In this document: positions 9,331 through 18,912 of the stretch, piece after piece
Numbering within the stretch: the first letter of the stretch is position 1
Layout: each line of letters begins with the position of its first letter
Notes under the pieces: generated by a model
What the model saw: only the letters and a program-made list of their open reading frames with translations
Database searches by the model: none
Told to the model about the DNA's origin: nothing
Made by a program: the position numbers and the translations under genes
Assembly (NCBI GenBank): GCA_036557885.1
Contig: DATBGS010000131.1
Coordinates: 1 to 64,000 of the forward strand
Reading direction: 5' to 3'
Length of the DNA stretch: 64,000 bases
Source of the DNA: DATBGS01 sp036557885
GTDB lineage: Bacteria; Chloroflexota; Ktedonobacteria; Ktedonobacterales; DATBGS01

Positions 9331-10339
9331 GCTCCGGCTCTGCTCCGGGCTGGCCGCGTGGTTTTTTGCCGCGCGACAGCCGCCGGAAGATCTGCCCCAC
9401 CTGCCGATGGAGCACCAGCAGCACCGACCCACATACCAGGAAAATAGTACCAGTAGTAAGCAGGCGCAGCGTAAGGAAGCTGCCAACAGCCTGGTTGCGC
9501 AGCAGGCCATACTGAAGCATGACGCCCAACCCGGACGCCTCGACGGTTCCCAGATGCGGGAGAACGGGCACCAACAGCACCACCACCAACGAAAACGCAT
9601 AGGCGGCTGTGGCCTTTTCCCAGCCCCAGGTGGAAGCCTGCAAAGCGGCGCCGATGACATACAGCGACGTGGCATAGGCGCCCAGATAGATCGTCGTCAG
9701 CGGCAGCCCATACACAAAAGTATGCCAGGAAAGCAGTTGGCTGCTGCCTTCCAGAAAGTCCTTGAAGCCCTCGCGCGCTGACCTCAGCCCCTTGCGCTTC
9801 GGCTGCCAGCGCTCCAGCCGCTCGTGCACCAGCCTGGTCTTGAACAACACGATGCCCACCGCCAGCATCCCCAGGAAGATGCCTATCGCCAGCGGGCGCA
9901 CCCAGGGCCAGTCGGGGACGCCAATCACCATCAGCGCCAGCAGGCAGATCAAGATTTCCGTGATGAGCATCCAGGTTGTGGCCGCCGCCGATTTGCCAAA
10001 GCCCTCTCCCAGCGCCCCCTTCAGCAGGTAATTTTCCAGATAGACCCCAAGCGGCAGGCTGTTGCTGAACTCGCCCCCCGCGTAGGGCACCAGAAATTCT
10101 TTGCTGGCCGGTTTGATCTCCAGCCGCCGCAGATACACATGCCACTGCACGCCTTTTGCCAGCAAGTACAGCACGGTCAAGAAAAAGACCGGCAGCACCG
10201 CTATGGGCGCGGCGGTGGCAATCTCCCGTGATACCTTGCCAGCATCCCCAAAGGCCACAATAAAGGCCAGAAAGCCCGCGCTGAGCACGGTGGGCACAAT
10301 CACTTTGGGATTGAGCAATGCTCGAAGTCTTTGCTTCAC
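9323..10339 (-). CDS. LPG-synthase-TM (UPF0104-like) membrane protein, second copy
   Basis: The 338-residue polytopic protein is of the same broad family as 7941-9122. It has PYAGGEFSNSLPLGVYLENY where the paralogue has FYNLVLPGQESG, and a conserved acidic/Gly motif (PHLGTVEASGLG) near the C-terminus. I chose GTG 10339 because AGGAGG lies just upstream; ATG 10375 is also possible. The longer frame to 10537 runs through repeat DNA. The C-terminal tail is basic and Pro/Glu-rich. Probably transcribed with its paralogue, the two being separated by a repeat cluster. Confidence 0.7.
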   Translation of the reverse strand: MKQRLRALLNPKVIVPTVLSAGFLAFIVAFGDAGKVSREIATAAPIAVLPVFFLTVLYLLAKGVQWHVYLRRLEIKPASKEFLVPYAGGEFSNSLPLGVYLENYLLKGALGEGFGKSAAATTWMLITEILICLLALMVIGVPDWPWVRPLAIGIFLGMLAVGIVLFKTRLVHERLERWQPKRKGLRSAREGFKDFLEGSSQLLSWHTFVYGLPLTTIYLGAYATSLYVIGAALQASTWGWEKATAAYAFSLVVVLLVPVLPHLGTVEASGLGVMLQYGLLRNQAVGSFLTLRLLTTGTIFLVCGSVLLVLHRQVGQIFRRLSRGKKPRGQPGAEPEPE

Positions 10340-10708
10340 CTCGCCTCCTGATACCAGCCAGGCGTACTGGGGCATCCCCACTCCCACACCCACATAACAG
10401 GATATTGCACAAGACGTACTAAGAGCGCCTAACAAAACTCCTGGCAAGCGGTGCTTATCTTGCTTGTAGCACCGGCGACCCTGCCGGTGAGCGCCCGCGA
10501 AAGACGCGGCGGGGCTACAAGCAGCCCCATCGGTCATGCTGGGCTAGCCCGCCAGGGTCGGCGGGGCTACAAGCAACCCTATCGTAGAGTATTTGTGCTC
10601 CCAGCAGATATAATAGAGGCATAGTGCGCTGATGCCATTTGTTGGCTAAACAGGGATGCTATTTCTTGTCAGCATGGTCTATTCTCACCCCACCAAAGGA
10701 GGGTTCGC
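10340..10708. other. Intergenic region with GGGGCTACAAGC repeats and a -10 box
   Basis: Between the divergent membrane gene and hydrolase are several repeat units (10455-10575: CTTGTAGCACCGGCGACCCT, GGGGCTACAAGCAGCCCC, GGGTCGGCGGGGCTACAAGC). A TATAAT box at 10610-10615 sits about 95 bases before the hydrolase start; its -35 is unclear. Confidence 0.5.
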
Positions 10709-11587
10709 ATGCAACTGCGCGTTGCCGCCATTCAGATGAACTCTGGCGAAGACAAAGCCGCCAATCTTGCCCAGGCCGAAGAATTGATCACCCGCGCCGC
10801 CGAGAGTGGGGCGCAGATTGTTGCCCTGCCGGAACTGTGGACGTATCTAGGCCGGCCAGACGGCGAGCGAGCCAACGCCGAATCCATCCCCGGCCCCATC
10901 ATCAATCGCCTCTCTGAACTGGCGCGGCGGCACCACATCACGCTGCACTGCGGCAGCATGCTGGAAGCCCCGGACGACCCCCAGCGCGACCCGCGCCCGT
11001 ATAACACCGCCGCTGTGCTTGACCAGGATGGCCGCCTGGTCGCCAAATATCGCAAAATCCACCTGTTTGATGCCGCGCCGCATGGCAGCAGCGCCCCCTA
11101 TCTGGAGTCGGGGAGCATCCAGCCGGGCGGCCAGATCGTCACCTTCCAGGCCGCCGGACTTACGATTGGCCTCGCCACCTGCTATGATCTGCGCTTCCCC
11201 GAACTCTTCCGCATCCTGGCGCTGCGTGGCGCGCAGGTGATCTTGATGGGCGCGGCCTTCACCATGCAGACTGGACGCGACCATTGGGAGGTGCTCATTC
11301 GCGCCCGCGCCATCGAAAATGGCCTGTATATGGTCGCGCCAGATCAGGTGGGCACGCATCCGCCCCAGCGGACCGCCTATGGCCGCAGCATGATCGTGGA
11401 CCCTTGGGGCACTGTCATTGCGCAGGCGCCCGACCACCCTGGCGCTGTCCTTGCAGAGATCAGCACTGAGCGCATTGCCGATGTGCGCCATCAGATACCG
11501 TCGCTGGCAAACCGCCGGGAAGCCACCTATGTCTGGCCGGAGCAAGAGGTAACGGCGCCGCAGCCATTTTCTCTGGAGCTTGCTTGA
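10709..11587 (+). CDS. Carbon-nitrogen (nitrilase-fold) hydrolase
   Basis: The 292-residue protein has AAAGGAGG upstream of ATG 10709. The nitrilase catalytic triad is visible: Glu42 (ALPELW), Lys116 (YRKIHLFD) and Cys158 (TCYDLRFPEL). The CYDLRFPEL signature and the length fit the Nit1/Nit2 omega-amidase branch, which deaminates alpha-ketoglutaramate, deaminated glutathione or related amides; the exact substrate cannot be read from sequence. It is cytosolic. Its stop codon overlaps the start of the MarR gene (TGATG), so the two are translationally coupled. Confidence 0.9.
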   Translation: MQLRVAAIQMNSGEDKAANLAQAEELITRAAESGAQIVALPELWTYLGRPDGERANAESIPGPIINRLSELARRHHITLHCGSMLEAPDDPQRDPRPYNTAAVLDQDGRLVAKYRKIHLFDAAPHGSSAPYLESGSIQPGGQIVTFQAAGLTIGLATCYDLRFPELFRILALRGAQVILMGAAFTMQTGRDHWEVLIRARAIENGLYMVAPDQVGTHPPQRTAYGRSMIVDPWGTVIAQAPDHPGAVLAEISTERIADVRHQIPSLANRREATYVWPEQEVTAPQPFSLELA

Positions 11588-12141
11588 TGCAAAAACCGAG
11601 TGTCCCAGATCATTCACAGAAAGAGAGCACGCAGTTTTATCATCTGCTGATCAGCCTCTATATGCACCTGATGGAGGGCGAAGATCGGCTGTTTGGTGCT
11701 GAGGGGATTGAGCGCAATATGTTCTGGGCGCTCTGGCACATCGGGCGCTCGCCCCAGGGCACCTCCATGACTGCCCTCAGCCGGGCCATCTGGAGCGATA
11801 AAAGCACCATCACCCATCTGGTGGACCGCATGGAAGAGGCCGGGCTGGTGCAGCGCAGCGCCCACCGGCAAGACCGGCGCGTCAAAACGCTGATCTTGAC
11901 TCCCAAAGGGCGCGTGGCGCTTAGCCGTCTTGTTGATCTGCATCAGCAGGTCATAGAGCATCTGCTGCCCAGCGAGCTGCTCAACCGCCAGGATACCGCG
12001 CTTGAGCAGCTTGCCGTCCTGGAAAAGCACATGAGCGGCGCTCTGGGGGATAAAGAGGCACTGCGCCTGCTCTCCAACAGCGCCCCTGAGGATGAGGTCG
12101 GCTCTGGTGGCGTGGGCAGCTTGCCCACGCGTGTCCCTTGA
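11587..12141 (+). CDS. MarR-family transcriptional regulator
   Basis: The 184-residue protein starts at ATG 11587, which shares a base with the hydrolase stop. The winged helix-turn-helix core is clear: MTALSRAIWSDKSTITHLVD (recognition region), a wing with QDRRVKTLILTPKG, then a helical C-terminal part for dimerisation. The last residues (VGSLPTRVP and the stop) are encoded by a copy of a dispersed repeat whose second copy lies 110 bases downstream, so the C-terminus was probably rewritten by repeat insertion. It likely responds to a small aromatic or metabolite ligand and regulates its own operon. Confidence 0.85.
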   Translation: MQKPSVPDHSQKESTQFYHLLISLYMHLMEGEDRLFGAEGIERNMFWALWHIGRSPQGTSMTALSRAIWSDKSTITHLVDRMEEAGLVQRSAHRQDRRVKTLILTPKGRVALSRLVDLHQQVIEHLLPSELLNRQDTALEQLAVLEKHMSGALGDKEALRLLSNSAPEDEVGSGGVGSLPTRVP

Positions 12142-12265
12142 CACCAGCCCTGCACCACGCGCCGCACCCTTCCCCACCCTTGCGGGCTGGCAGCCCGCGC
12201 TACAGGCAGCGGGCGCGTATCGCGTGGCGCGGGCAGCTTGCCCGCGCGTGTCCCTTGATGCCAGT
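12109..12265. repeat. Two copies of a CGTGGGCAGCTTGCCCACG palindromic repeat
   Basis: Copy 1 (about 12109-12146) reads GGCGTGGGCAGCTTGCCCACGC and ends GTGTCCCTTGACACCAG. Copy 2 (about 12219-12263) reads GGCGCGGGCAGCTTGCCCGC and ends GTGTCCCTTGATGCCAG. The pairing arms co-vary (TGGGCA/TGCCCA versus CGGGCA/TGCCCG), which argues for selection on structure or recent mobility. Copy 1 overlaps the end of the MarR gene. The remainder to 12468 shows no gene. Confidence 0.7.
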
Positions 12266-12468
12266 CCCGCGCCGCAGCACTGCGCTCATCTCTCAACCGC
12301 CACTCCCACCATTCCACAACCACATCACGGACTGTAACAGTTACAATAGCCCGCTTGTGGGACTAGGAGAAGGTGGAACGTTATGGTACATTAGAAAGGC
12401 GTTTGTCCCCGGCAACGGGACGCGCCTGTATTTTCGAGGAGCGGACGCGGGAGGAGCACGATATTTTT

Positions 12469-13281
12469 ATGCCGATTGACGAGCAAGATGCCACCAAACA
12501 AGAAGAGACGCCAGCCGCAACGACCTATCCCAGCATAGAAAACGATTGGGAGAAGCTGGCCGCCGACTACCCAGATATTTACGAACGCTTTGCCAACACC
12601 CCCAACGATGGCGCGTTGGATACCACCATTCGCCAGATTGTGGGGTCGTTTCAAGACAAAGTAGTGCTGGATATGGGCGCGGGCACGGGCCAGTACGCCT
12701 TTGGCTTTGCGGGCGAAGCCTACAAAATCCTGGGGCTGGAAGCCGACCCAAACTTGCTGGAATTTGACCAGCAAGTCATCGAAGAAAAAGGCTACACGAA
12801 CATTCTGCCTTTTCACGGCCTGCCCAACGACCTGCCTATCAACGATGAGGTGCTGGATGTCGTGCTGGCCGTGACCGTCGCGCCCTGGGACCCCGACCCG
12901 ATCATGCGCCTGGGGCTGCGCAAGCGCATGGTGGAAGAGGCGATGCGCGTGCTGAAGCCAGGGGGTGTCTTTGTGGTCGCCACTGTGCCAGAGGGCGCCT
13001 ATGGCGGCGAATTGGCCCAGATCATCTTTGACGACCCGGCCAAACTGCCCAACAACAGCGATTGGGACGCGCAACTGGTCGAGGACTTCGGCTTTCAGTT
13101 TACCGAGATCGAGAGCATTTCCGACTACGGCAGCGTAGAAAACGCAATTGCCACCTACGGCTTTATCTTTGGGCAGCGGGCCATCGCGCATCTGCTGGAA
13201 CACCAGCAGCACACCATCACCTGGCGCTACCGGCTGCTCTGGCAGCAAAAGGCAGCAGCCCCGCCAGCAGCCGAAGAGTAA
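12469..13281 (+). CDS. SAM-dependent class I methyltransferase
   Basis: The 270-residue protein has the Rossmann-like motif I VLDMGAGTGQYAFGF, an acidic motif II (GLEADPN), and post-motif DVVLAV and LKPGGVFVV strands typical of Methyltransf_11/25 enzymes. I chose ATG 12469 (MPIDEQDATK), with GGAGGAG upstream though spaced about 12-14 bases. A longer frame from GTG 12373 encodes unrelated-looking residues. The substrate is unknown. Its stop overlaps the start of the next methyltransferase (TAATG), so the two are coupled. Confidence 0.8.
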   Translation: MPIDEQDATKQEETPAATTYPSIENDWEKLAADYPDIYERFANTPNDGALDTTIRQIVGSFQDKVVLDMGAGTGQYAFGFAGEAYKILGLEADPNLLEFDQQVIEEKGYTNILPFHGLPNDLPINDEVLDVVLAVTVAPWDPDPIMRLGLRKRMVEEAMRVLKPGGVFVVATVPEGAYGGELAQIIFDDPAKLPNNSDWDAQLVEDFGFQFTEIESISDYGSVENAIATYGFIFGQRAIAHLLEHQQHTITWRYRLLWQQKAAAPPAAEE

Positions 13282-14357
13282 TGGAGTCCGTCACTACCCA
13301 ACTGTTCCAAAGATACCTGGAGCTTGCCCCTGGTCAGCGCCTGCTCACGCTGGGCATCGCGCCAGAGCTTGCTGTCGCGTGGGCCGCGCACCTGGAAACC
13401 TGGGCTATCTGGGATATGCTCCCCGAAGTCCAGACGGCGCAATCCCTGGCGGAGCAGCAACGCCTCCAGGGATGGCACGCGCTGCACGCTGCCGAGCTTT
13501 CCGCGCTGGCCGGGCAGCGATTTGATCTCTGCGCAGTGGATACTGACCACTACCCGAACCGCGCTGCTCTGCTGCGCCTGCTCTGGCAGGCGGCTAATCT
13601 GCTCGCGCCAGAGGGCGCGCTCTCCGTCGCTGGCCCCAATGACGGTGGCATTCAAGCGCTGGAAAAACGCCTGCGCGCCGCCTGGGGCCAGGTGAACGTG
13701 ATGGCCTACAAGAAAGGGCATCGGCTGCTGCGGATTCCCCACCCCCCTGCCAGCGGGGTCGCTGGCGCTACGCCCCCCCTGCTGGATGAGCCGTTAACTG
13801 GCAAACAATCCATCACCCTGCGCGGCCAGCCGTTTACACTCACCCTGCGCCCTGGCGTGTTTGCGGGCGGCGGGCTGGACCCGGCCACCGCGCTGCTGGC
13901 CGAGGTAATCGAGGTCGGCCAGGCGCAGCGCGTGCTGGACCTGGGCTGTGGCGCGGGCATCCTGGGCATGCTGGCGGCGCGGCTCTCGCCTTCCAGCCAG
14001 ATCACGCTGGTGGATGCCAGCGCCGCCGCGCTTGCCACCGCCCAGGGAAACTGCCGACGCAACGGCCTGGCAGGGCTTCAGGTGCTCGCCAGCGATGGCG
14101 TGGCCGCTGTGCGGGAGCAGCGCTTTGATCTGGTGCTGTGCAATCCGCCCTTTCATCAGGGCCACGCCCAGACCAACGCCACCGCGCTGCGCTTCATCCG
14201 CGAGGCCCGCGATGTGCTGGCCCCGCGTGGCCGCCTGTATCTGGTTGCCAATCGTTTTCTGCGCTACGAACCAGCGATGCAGGAAGCCTTTGGCGCCGTC
14301 GCCAGCCTCCGCGAGAACACGCGCTACAAGGTGCTGCTGGCGAAGCGGGCCAACTGA
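13281..14357 (+). CDS. RsmC/RlmG-like rRNA methyltransferase
   Basis: The 358-residue protein has two tandem Rossmann-like halves, as in RsmC and RlmG, which methylate guanine N2 in rRNA. The C-terminal half has VLDLGCGAGILGM (SAM-binding motif I) and the catalytic-type NPPFHQG motif. The N-terminal half is degenerate and lacks both. A short Pro/Gly stretch between the halves (PPASGVAGATPP) is encoded by a piece resembling the GGCGCTAC dispersed repeat. ATG 13281 overlaps the previous stop. The exact rRNA target is inferred only at family level. Confidence 0.8.
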   Translation: MESVTTQLFQRYLELAPGQRLLTLGIAPELAVAWAAHLETWAIWDMLPEVQTAQSLAEQQRLQGWHALHAAELSALAGQRFDLCAVDTDHYPNRAALLRLLWQAANLLAPEGALSVAGPNDGGIQALEKRLRAAWGQVNVMAYKKGHRLLRIPHPPASGVAGATPPLLDEPLTGKQSITLRGQPFTLTLRPGVFAGGGLDPATALLAEVIEVGQAQRVLDLGCGAGILGMLAARLSPSSQITLVDASAAALATAQGNCRRNGLAGLQVLASDGVAAVREQRFDLVLCNPPFHQGHAQTNATALRFIREARDVLAPRGRLYLVANRFLRYEPAMQEAFGAVASLRENTRYKVLLAKRAN

Positions 14358-14527
14358 AGCGCGGGGCATGAACCTTTTTTCCTACTGCCCGTTTCTTTTT
14401 TCGCGTGGCAACAGCATAATAGCTGAGCAAGAAAAACTACCTCCTCGCCTGGTTGAAAAGCCAGGCTTCTCATCCTCCATGATGTGAACAATGGGCAGGA
14501 CGTGCAGGTTGGAAAGGGGACAGAGCA

Positions 14528-15673
14528 TTGTCTCTATTTTCTCAGGACGAGCACCCGGCGCGCGACACAGCAGCCGACGAAGCACTGCGCCAGGCAGAAG
14601 CATTCCTTCACCAGGACAGATTTCAGGAAGCCGCAGACCGACTTGGCACAGACGAGCCAGCCAACGATCTGCCACTCTTTACCCGGCTCACCTGGTACTG
14701 GCTGGCGGGCTTGGCCTTGAACGTGACCGGGCGCTCAAAAGAAAGCGAGCGCATTTTAGGGCTGGGTCTGGACCTGGCAGAAGACGCGCATAGCCAGGTA
14801 CCGCAAGATCAGCAAAAGCCTCTGGCACAAATGCGGGAACGGCTGCGCTGCTCCCTCGGTGTCACCTACTGTTCGCAGGAGCGAACTGAAGAGGCGCTGA
14901 TCATTCAGCGCCAGTGTAAATTGGCGCTGGAGCAGGGCATCATCAGCGATCCTGCCCTAAAACTGAGCATCCACAAAGGGCTGGGAAACGCAGCCCTCGC
15001 GCTGGGGTGGTATGCAGAGGCCATTGGCTGCTATCAGGCAGCCATCAAAGACGCGGAAAACCTCACGGCCTGGCGCCAGCTTGGGCTGGCCTACTGGGGG
15101 CTGGGGGTAGCCTACCGGAAGAGTAAAGACCTTATCAGCGCCAGAGACGCCTTCCAAGAAGCGCTGCTGGTTTTTGAGCGGCGCGAGAGCAAGCAGCTAG
15201 TGGCCTCGCTGCGCTCACTTTTTGGAGAGCTGCTCACGGAACTGGAAGACTACCCGGAAGCTGAGCATCAACTGGAGCTAAGCATCGCGCTTGCCAGGAG
15301 CCTGGGCGACGATTTCTCGCTGGCAAACGCCCTGGGAAACAGAGCCTACCTGCATATTGCTATGCAGGAGCACGCGCAGGCCACTGCCATGCTCAACCAG
15401 GCCATACAGATTGCGCAGGGCAGAGATGATCGCCGCACCGCAGGCCAACTGCATCTCATCCTCGCCTCAGCATACCAGGAGCAGCACAACCGGGCAGACG
15501 CCGATCACGCGCTCAGGGAAGCCATTCGCATCCTGGCCCTGACCCAGGACCGCATCTTTCTTGGGGATGCGTATGAGCGCTATGGTGTATTTCTTGCGGC
15601 GCAGGGAGCCTACAAACAAGCCTTTGAGCACATGCGCCTGGCCTACACAGCCACGCTGCGGCAGGCGCCATAG
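14528..15673 (+). CDS. Tetratricopeptide-repeat protein
   Basis: The 381-residue soluble protein is all-helical with TPR-type spacing over most of its length, for example GLGNAALALGWYAEAIGCYQ, LGVAYRKSKDLISARDAFQE and YLHIAMQEHAQATAMLNQA. No TTG-independent start is available; TTG 14528 has a good GAAAGGGG site 8 bases before it. There is no signal peptide or catalytic domain, so it is probably a cytosolic protein-protein interaction scaffold. The partner is unknown, and the neighbours give no clear pathway. Confidence 0.75.
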   Translation: MSLFSQDEHPARDTAADEALRQAEAFLHQDRFQEAADRLGTDEPANDLPLFTRLTWYWLAGLALNVTGRSKESERILGLGLDLAEDAHSQVPQDQQKPLAQMRERLRCSLGVTYCSQERTEEALIIQRQCKLALEQGIISDPALKLSIHKGLGNAALALGWYAEAIGCYQAAIKDAENLTAWRQLGLAYWGLGVAYRKSKDLISARDAFQEALLVFERRESKQLVASLRSLFGELLTELEDYPEAEHQLELSIALARSLGDDFSLANALGNRAYLHIAMQEHAQATAMLNQAIQIAQGRDDRRTAGQLHLILASAYQEQHNRADADHALREAIRILALTQDRIFLGDAYERYGVFLAAQGAYKQAFEHMRLAYTATLRQAP

Positions 15674-15926
15674 GCACCAGAGGCTAGAAGCAAGCCAGCA
15701 GCGAGCGGCCCGCGCACCTGTTGTGTGATCACCATCACCGTGAAAAGCCGACTCATTCCTTCGCGCCGCTCCTATCCTGGCTTCACAGCAAAGTAACCGG
15801 ACATCCAATCTCTTGCGTCCTGGCATGTTCTCTGCTAAAAAACCTCCACCAATGCGCATATAGGGGTTTCCGAACTTCTCTCTACAAGCACACCCATTCT
15901 GTCCCGACTTGGAGATCATACAAGCA

Positions 15927-17189
15927 ATGCCTGACTATGATTATGCAATCGTCGGTGGGGGCATCAGTGGTCTGATGACGGCGCTCCGCCTGGCGAACTG
16001 TGGATTTCGCATCAGTCTCTTTGACAAAGGGGAACTTGGCAGTGAAGCCTCCACCAGCAATCACGGAATGATACATTCTGGTGCCCTCTACTCCGAGTGG
16101 CATCCCGATGTCGCGCTTCTGTGCAGCCAGGCCAACAAGCTCTTTCGCCAAACCTTCCCCAATGCGATTGTCCCCTTAGAACCAACCTGGTATTTTGCCA
16201 CGTCGCCTCGCCTCGACCTGTTCAAGCAGTTATGGAGCCTCCAGGGGATACCGTTCACCGAGGTAGACACGAGCACCTGGGCGGGCATCCTGCGCCCGGC
16301 GCATATGCGCAAGCTCTCCTGTGCTGCCTTGCCCGATTATATTATCTCCCCGCGCCGCATTCTTGTGGAACTGGTGCAGGCGTGCCTGAACGCAGGCGTG
16401 GAGATCTTCCCCATGACTTCTGTTCACGGAGTGCTTGTGCGGCAAGGGGTGGCAACAGCCCTCAGAGTTGGGCTGCGCGAAACAGTCAGCGCCCGCCAGA
16501 TCATTCTCTGTGCTGGCCTGGGGCTGATTCCCTTTCTCAAGCAGATCGAGTCGCGGGCCTGGGACCAACTGCGTCCGCGCCTGGGGCTGATGGTGGCGTT
16601 TGACAATACCCGGCTCAACCGCGCCCTGCTCTGCCTGGAAAACGGCGGCCCGACCATCGCCCCCACCTACGGCAGCCCGGTCCTGGTTTCACTCTTCAAT
16701 GGCGAACAGCCCAGCATTAAACGCAATGGCAAATGGCCGGTGGCTGTTACCCAGATCATGGAGGTCGCCAAACAGGTCAGGCACTATTTGCAAGATGATG
16801 TGTTGTCTGTGGATACCAGCCGGGCCTATGTGTGCAGCAAAACCGAAGTCGCGGTGGGCAATACGGCCCGGTCCACCAAGCCAACGTTTGTCTGTCTGAA
16901 TCACGCCAACCTGGACGGCATCAAGGGGCTGTGGTCGCTCTTACCAGGGAAATGGTCGCTCGGCTTTCACGCCACGCAGAGCCTGGTTGCGCAAATCCTC
17001 AATGTAGACCAGGAATTGGCGCTGCCCGTCCAGACGCCAACGATCAGCAGCGCTGCCGAAGACCTGGTTGCCATTGAACCCTGGTGGGATGCAGATAAGC
17101 GGCCCTATCAGAGCTTCTCTGCCAGAGCGCCTTCTGAGGTCGCGTCACTTGCCGAGCGTGAGCAACCGGCGCCGCTGAGCCAACACTGA
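15927..17189 (+). CDS. DAO-type FAD-dependent oxidoreductase (L-2-hydroxyglutarate/G3P dehydrogenase-like)
   Basis: The 420-residue protein opens with a dinucleotide-binding motif (DYAIVGGGISGLMTALRLA, ending in an acidic FDKG strand) and has the STSNHGMIHSGALYS segment typical of GlpA/LhgO-type flavoenzymes, near the flavin. A second FAD-contact region lies at ARQIILCAGLGLIPFL. The substrate is probably a 2-hydroxy acid or glycerol phosphate; I cannot distinguish these. ATG 15927 is preferred (GGAG 12 bases upstream) over an upstream TTG at 15909. It stands alone on the plus strand. Confidence 0.8.
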   Translation: MPDYDYAIVGGGISGLMTALRLANCGFRISLFDKGELGSEASTSNHGMIHSGALYSEWHPDVALLCSQANKLFRQTFPNAIVPLEPTWYFATSPRLDLFKQLWSLQGIPFTEVDTSTWAGILRPAHMRKLSCAALPDYIISPRRILVELVQACLNAGVEIFPMTSVHGVLVRQGVATALRVGLRETVSARQIILCAGLGLIPFLKQIESRAWDQLRPRLGLMVAFDNTRLNRALLCLENGGPTIAPTYGSPVLVSLFNGEQPSIKRNGKWPVAVTQIMEVAKQVRHYLQDDVLSVDTSRAYVCSKTEVAVGNTARSTKPTFVCLNHANLDGIKGLWSLLPGKWSLGFHATQSLVAQILNVDQELALPVQTPTISSAAEDLVAIEPWWDADKRPYQSFSARAPSEVASLAEREQPAPLSQH

Positions 17190-17277
17190 TTTCTATTTAA
17201 GCGAACAAGTTTTATTGCCTCTATTTCTACCCAGGTGAAAGGTGCCGATGCTTCTGCTTGCTGTGCGGCGCGGGCAG

Positions 17278-17679
17278 CTATCCGGCCTGCTGTGTGACGG
17301 GCTGCGCCGCTTTGGTCGCCCGCCGGTAACGCGCGGCAAGCATCTCGCCAAAGCCCATTGCGGAGATGCCCAGGAGCAGATGCACCGTCTGGACCACCCA
17401 ATGCGACGCCCCAACCAACCAGGTTGTCTGGTTCAGGCCCACGTAGGTGATGAGCAGCCCCAATACAAACGCTGAGACGCCCAGAACGACACCGCCTTTT
17501 ATCCGCAGGACAAAGAACCCCAGCACCCAGAGCAGCAGCACCGTCAAAATACCCAGCGTCCGGTGAATTGAGAGGGTGGTTTCGTTTTCAGCCGCCGGGT
17601 GTATCCAGAACGTCAGTCCCAGCACCAGCACGCACAACACCACCAGCCGCATAACCATCAGCGTAATACGAACAGCCAT
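17278..17679 (-). CDS. Small four-helix membrane protein with conserved His
   Basis: The 133-residue protein starts at ATG 17679 with AAAGG about 10 bases upstream. Four hydrophobic segments are clear. Histidines lie near helix ends (FWIHPAA, LSIHRTLG, GASHWVVQTVHLL), an arrangement seen in small cytochrome-b561-like proteins, so haem binding is possible but not shown. The tail is basic (AARYRRATKAAQP), which places the C-terminus in the cytoplasm. The gene ends convergent to the flavoprotein, so a respiratory link is conceivable. Confidence 0.65.
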   Translation of the reverse strand: MAVRITLMVMRLVVLCVLVLGLTFWIHPAAENETTLSIHRTLGILTVLLLWVLGFFVLRIKGGVVLGVSAFVLGLLITYVGLNQTTWLVGASHWVVQTVHLLLGISAMGFGEMLAARYRRATKAAQPVTQQAG

Positions 17680-18456
17680 CACATAACTGCCTTTCATAAC
17701 GTAGTCACACGTTATCATTGCTGCGGTTGAGCAGTGTGGGCGGTCTCCCTGGCCGCTCCTCCACACTGATCGCCCGCCGCACACCGCATCCAGCTAAGCT
17801 GAATGTGTGGCCCCAGCCGGGCAAGATACCGCTGGAGAATATTCCTGGCCGAGTTCTCATCTCGGTCCAGCACCAGCAGGCAACCTGGATTGGAACAGCG
17901 ATAGACCCGCTTGTAGAGCGGCATCTCTTGCCGATGCCCACAACAGCTACAGCGCTTACTCGTATCGTGTTCGTCTTCCAATACTAAGGTCTTCCCAGCG
18001 AGTAAACACTTGTACATGAGCATCTGCACAAACTCATACAGCCCCCAATCATTGTAGACCACTCGGTGCTTTTCCTTCAGATGCTCTTCGTGCGCTTTCA
18101 TGACCATCTGCCGCTGGGACAGGTCACCTATCACCACAGTGCTTTCAACCAGTCGGTGCGCTATCAGGTGGCTTGCTTTGTGCAGACCGTCTCTTCGCTT
18201 GTTGCGCTTCTTTTCTGAGATACGGGCACGCACCTGAGACAGGCGAATGTAGCGCCTGGACTTCTTCTGGCACTTCGCCGTTTTGCGTCCAGTTTGTCTA
18301 ATTGCTTATTGTACCAGCGGGTACCTTTCATCCCTCCAATCTGATAGACCCGCCCCTGCTCGTTCACTCCAACAGCCAACGTTTTAAAGAACGGCGCGAG
18401 AATTCCCCTCCCGTTCACGGGATAGGGATGAGAGGGCCGCTGCCCGCAGGCAGGAT

Positions 18457-18855
18457 TTATTTTCCCTGGCACTCCGTAATGTAGCGCCGGATGACTTCTG
18501 CTGACACTGCCCCAGCAGTGCCGACGTAATACGCTTGTGTCCACAGATGCTCTTTCCCACAGACGCGCTTGAGATGAGGGAAGCGCTCGCGCAAGTAGCG
18601 AGAACTGTAGCCCTTCAGCAAATTAGCAATCTCGGCGGGCGAAAAGCGTGGAGGTGCTGAGACAAACACATGCACATGGTCCGGGTCGGTTTCCAGGGCC
18701 AGCAGCGTCAATCCGTGCCGCTCGCAGCATTCCGCAATCAGTTCTTTAGTCGCCTTCTCTACCTCAGTGGTAAGAATCTTACGGCGATACTTGGGAATCC
18801 AGACCAGATGATAGGCGATATTGTAGTGTGTCCACCTTGTTTTACCCTCTTGCAT
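18457..18855 (-). CDS. tnpA: IS200/IS605 Y1 (HUH) transposase TnpA
   Basis: The 132-residue protein has the HUH metal-binding motif His60-Val-His62 (DPDHVHVFVSAPP) and the candidate nucleophile Tyr125 (RRYITEC), with conserved YHLVWIPKYRRK near the N-terminus. The length is normal for this family. ATG 18855 is used; GGAGG is very close to it, so weak translation is likely. It is divergent from tnpB, the IS605 arrangement. It cuts and rejoins single-stranded transposon ends at the subterminal hairpins. It appears intact. Confidence 0.9.
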   Translation of the reverse strand: MQEGKTRWTHYNIAYHLVWIPKYRRKILTTEVEKATKELIAECCERHGLTLLALETDPDHVHVFVSAPPRFSPAEIANLLKGYSSRYLRERFPHLKRVCGKEHLWTQAYYVGTAGAVSAEVIRRYITECQGK

Positions 18856-18912
18856 ACCTCCTCCGATCTCGGCTATAATTGTACCAGAGACACCGAAAGA
18901 AGGGCAAGGCCA

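Noticed and set aside
12373..12468. GTG start giving 32 more residues to the methyltransferase
   Set aside because: The extra residues have no family similarity; ATG 12469 fits the domain better.
17715..18233. Possible intact small TnpB-like protein
   Set aside because: It is only the C-terminal part of the decayed tnpB; the frame joins the upstream part after a one-base deletion and an IS605 insertion.
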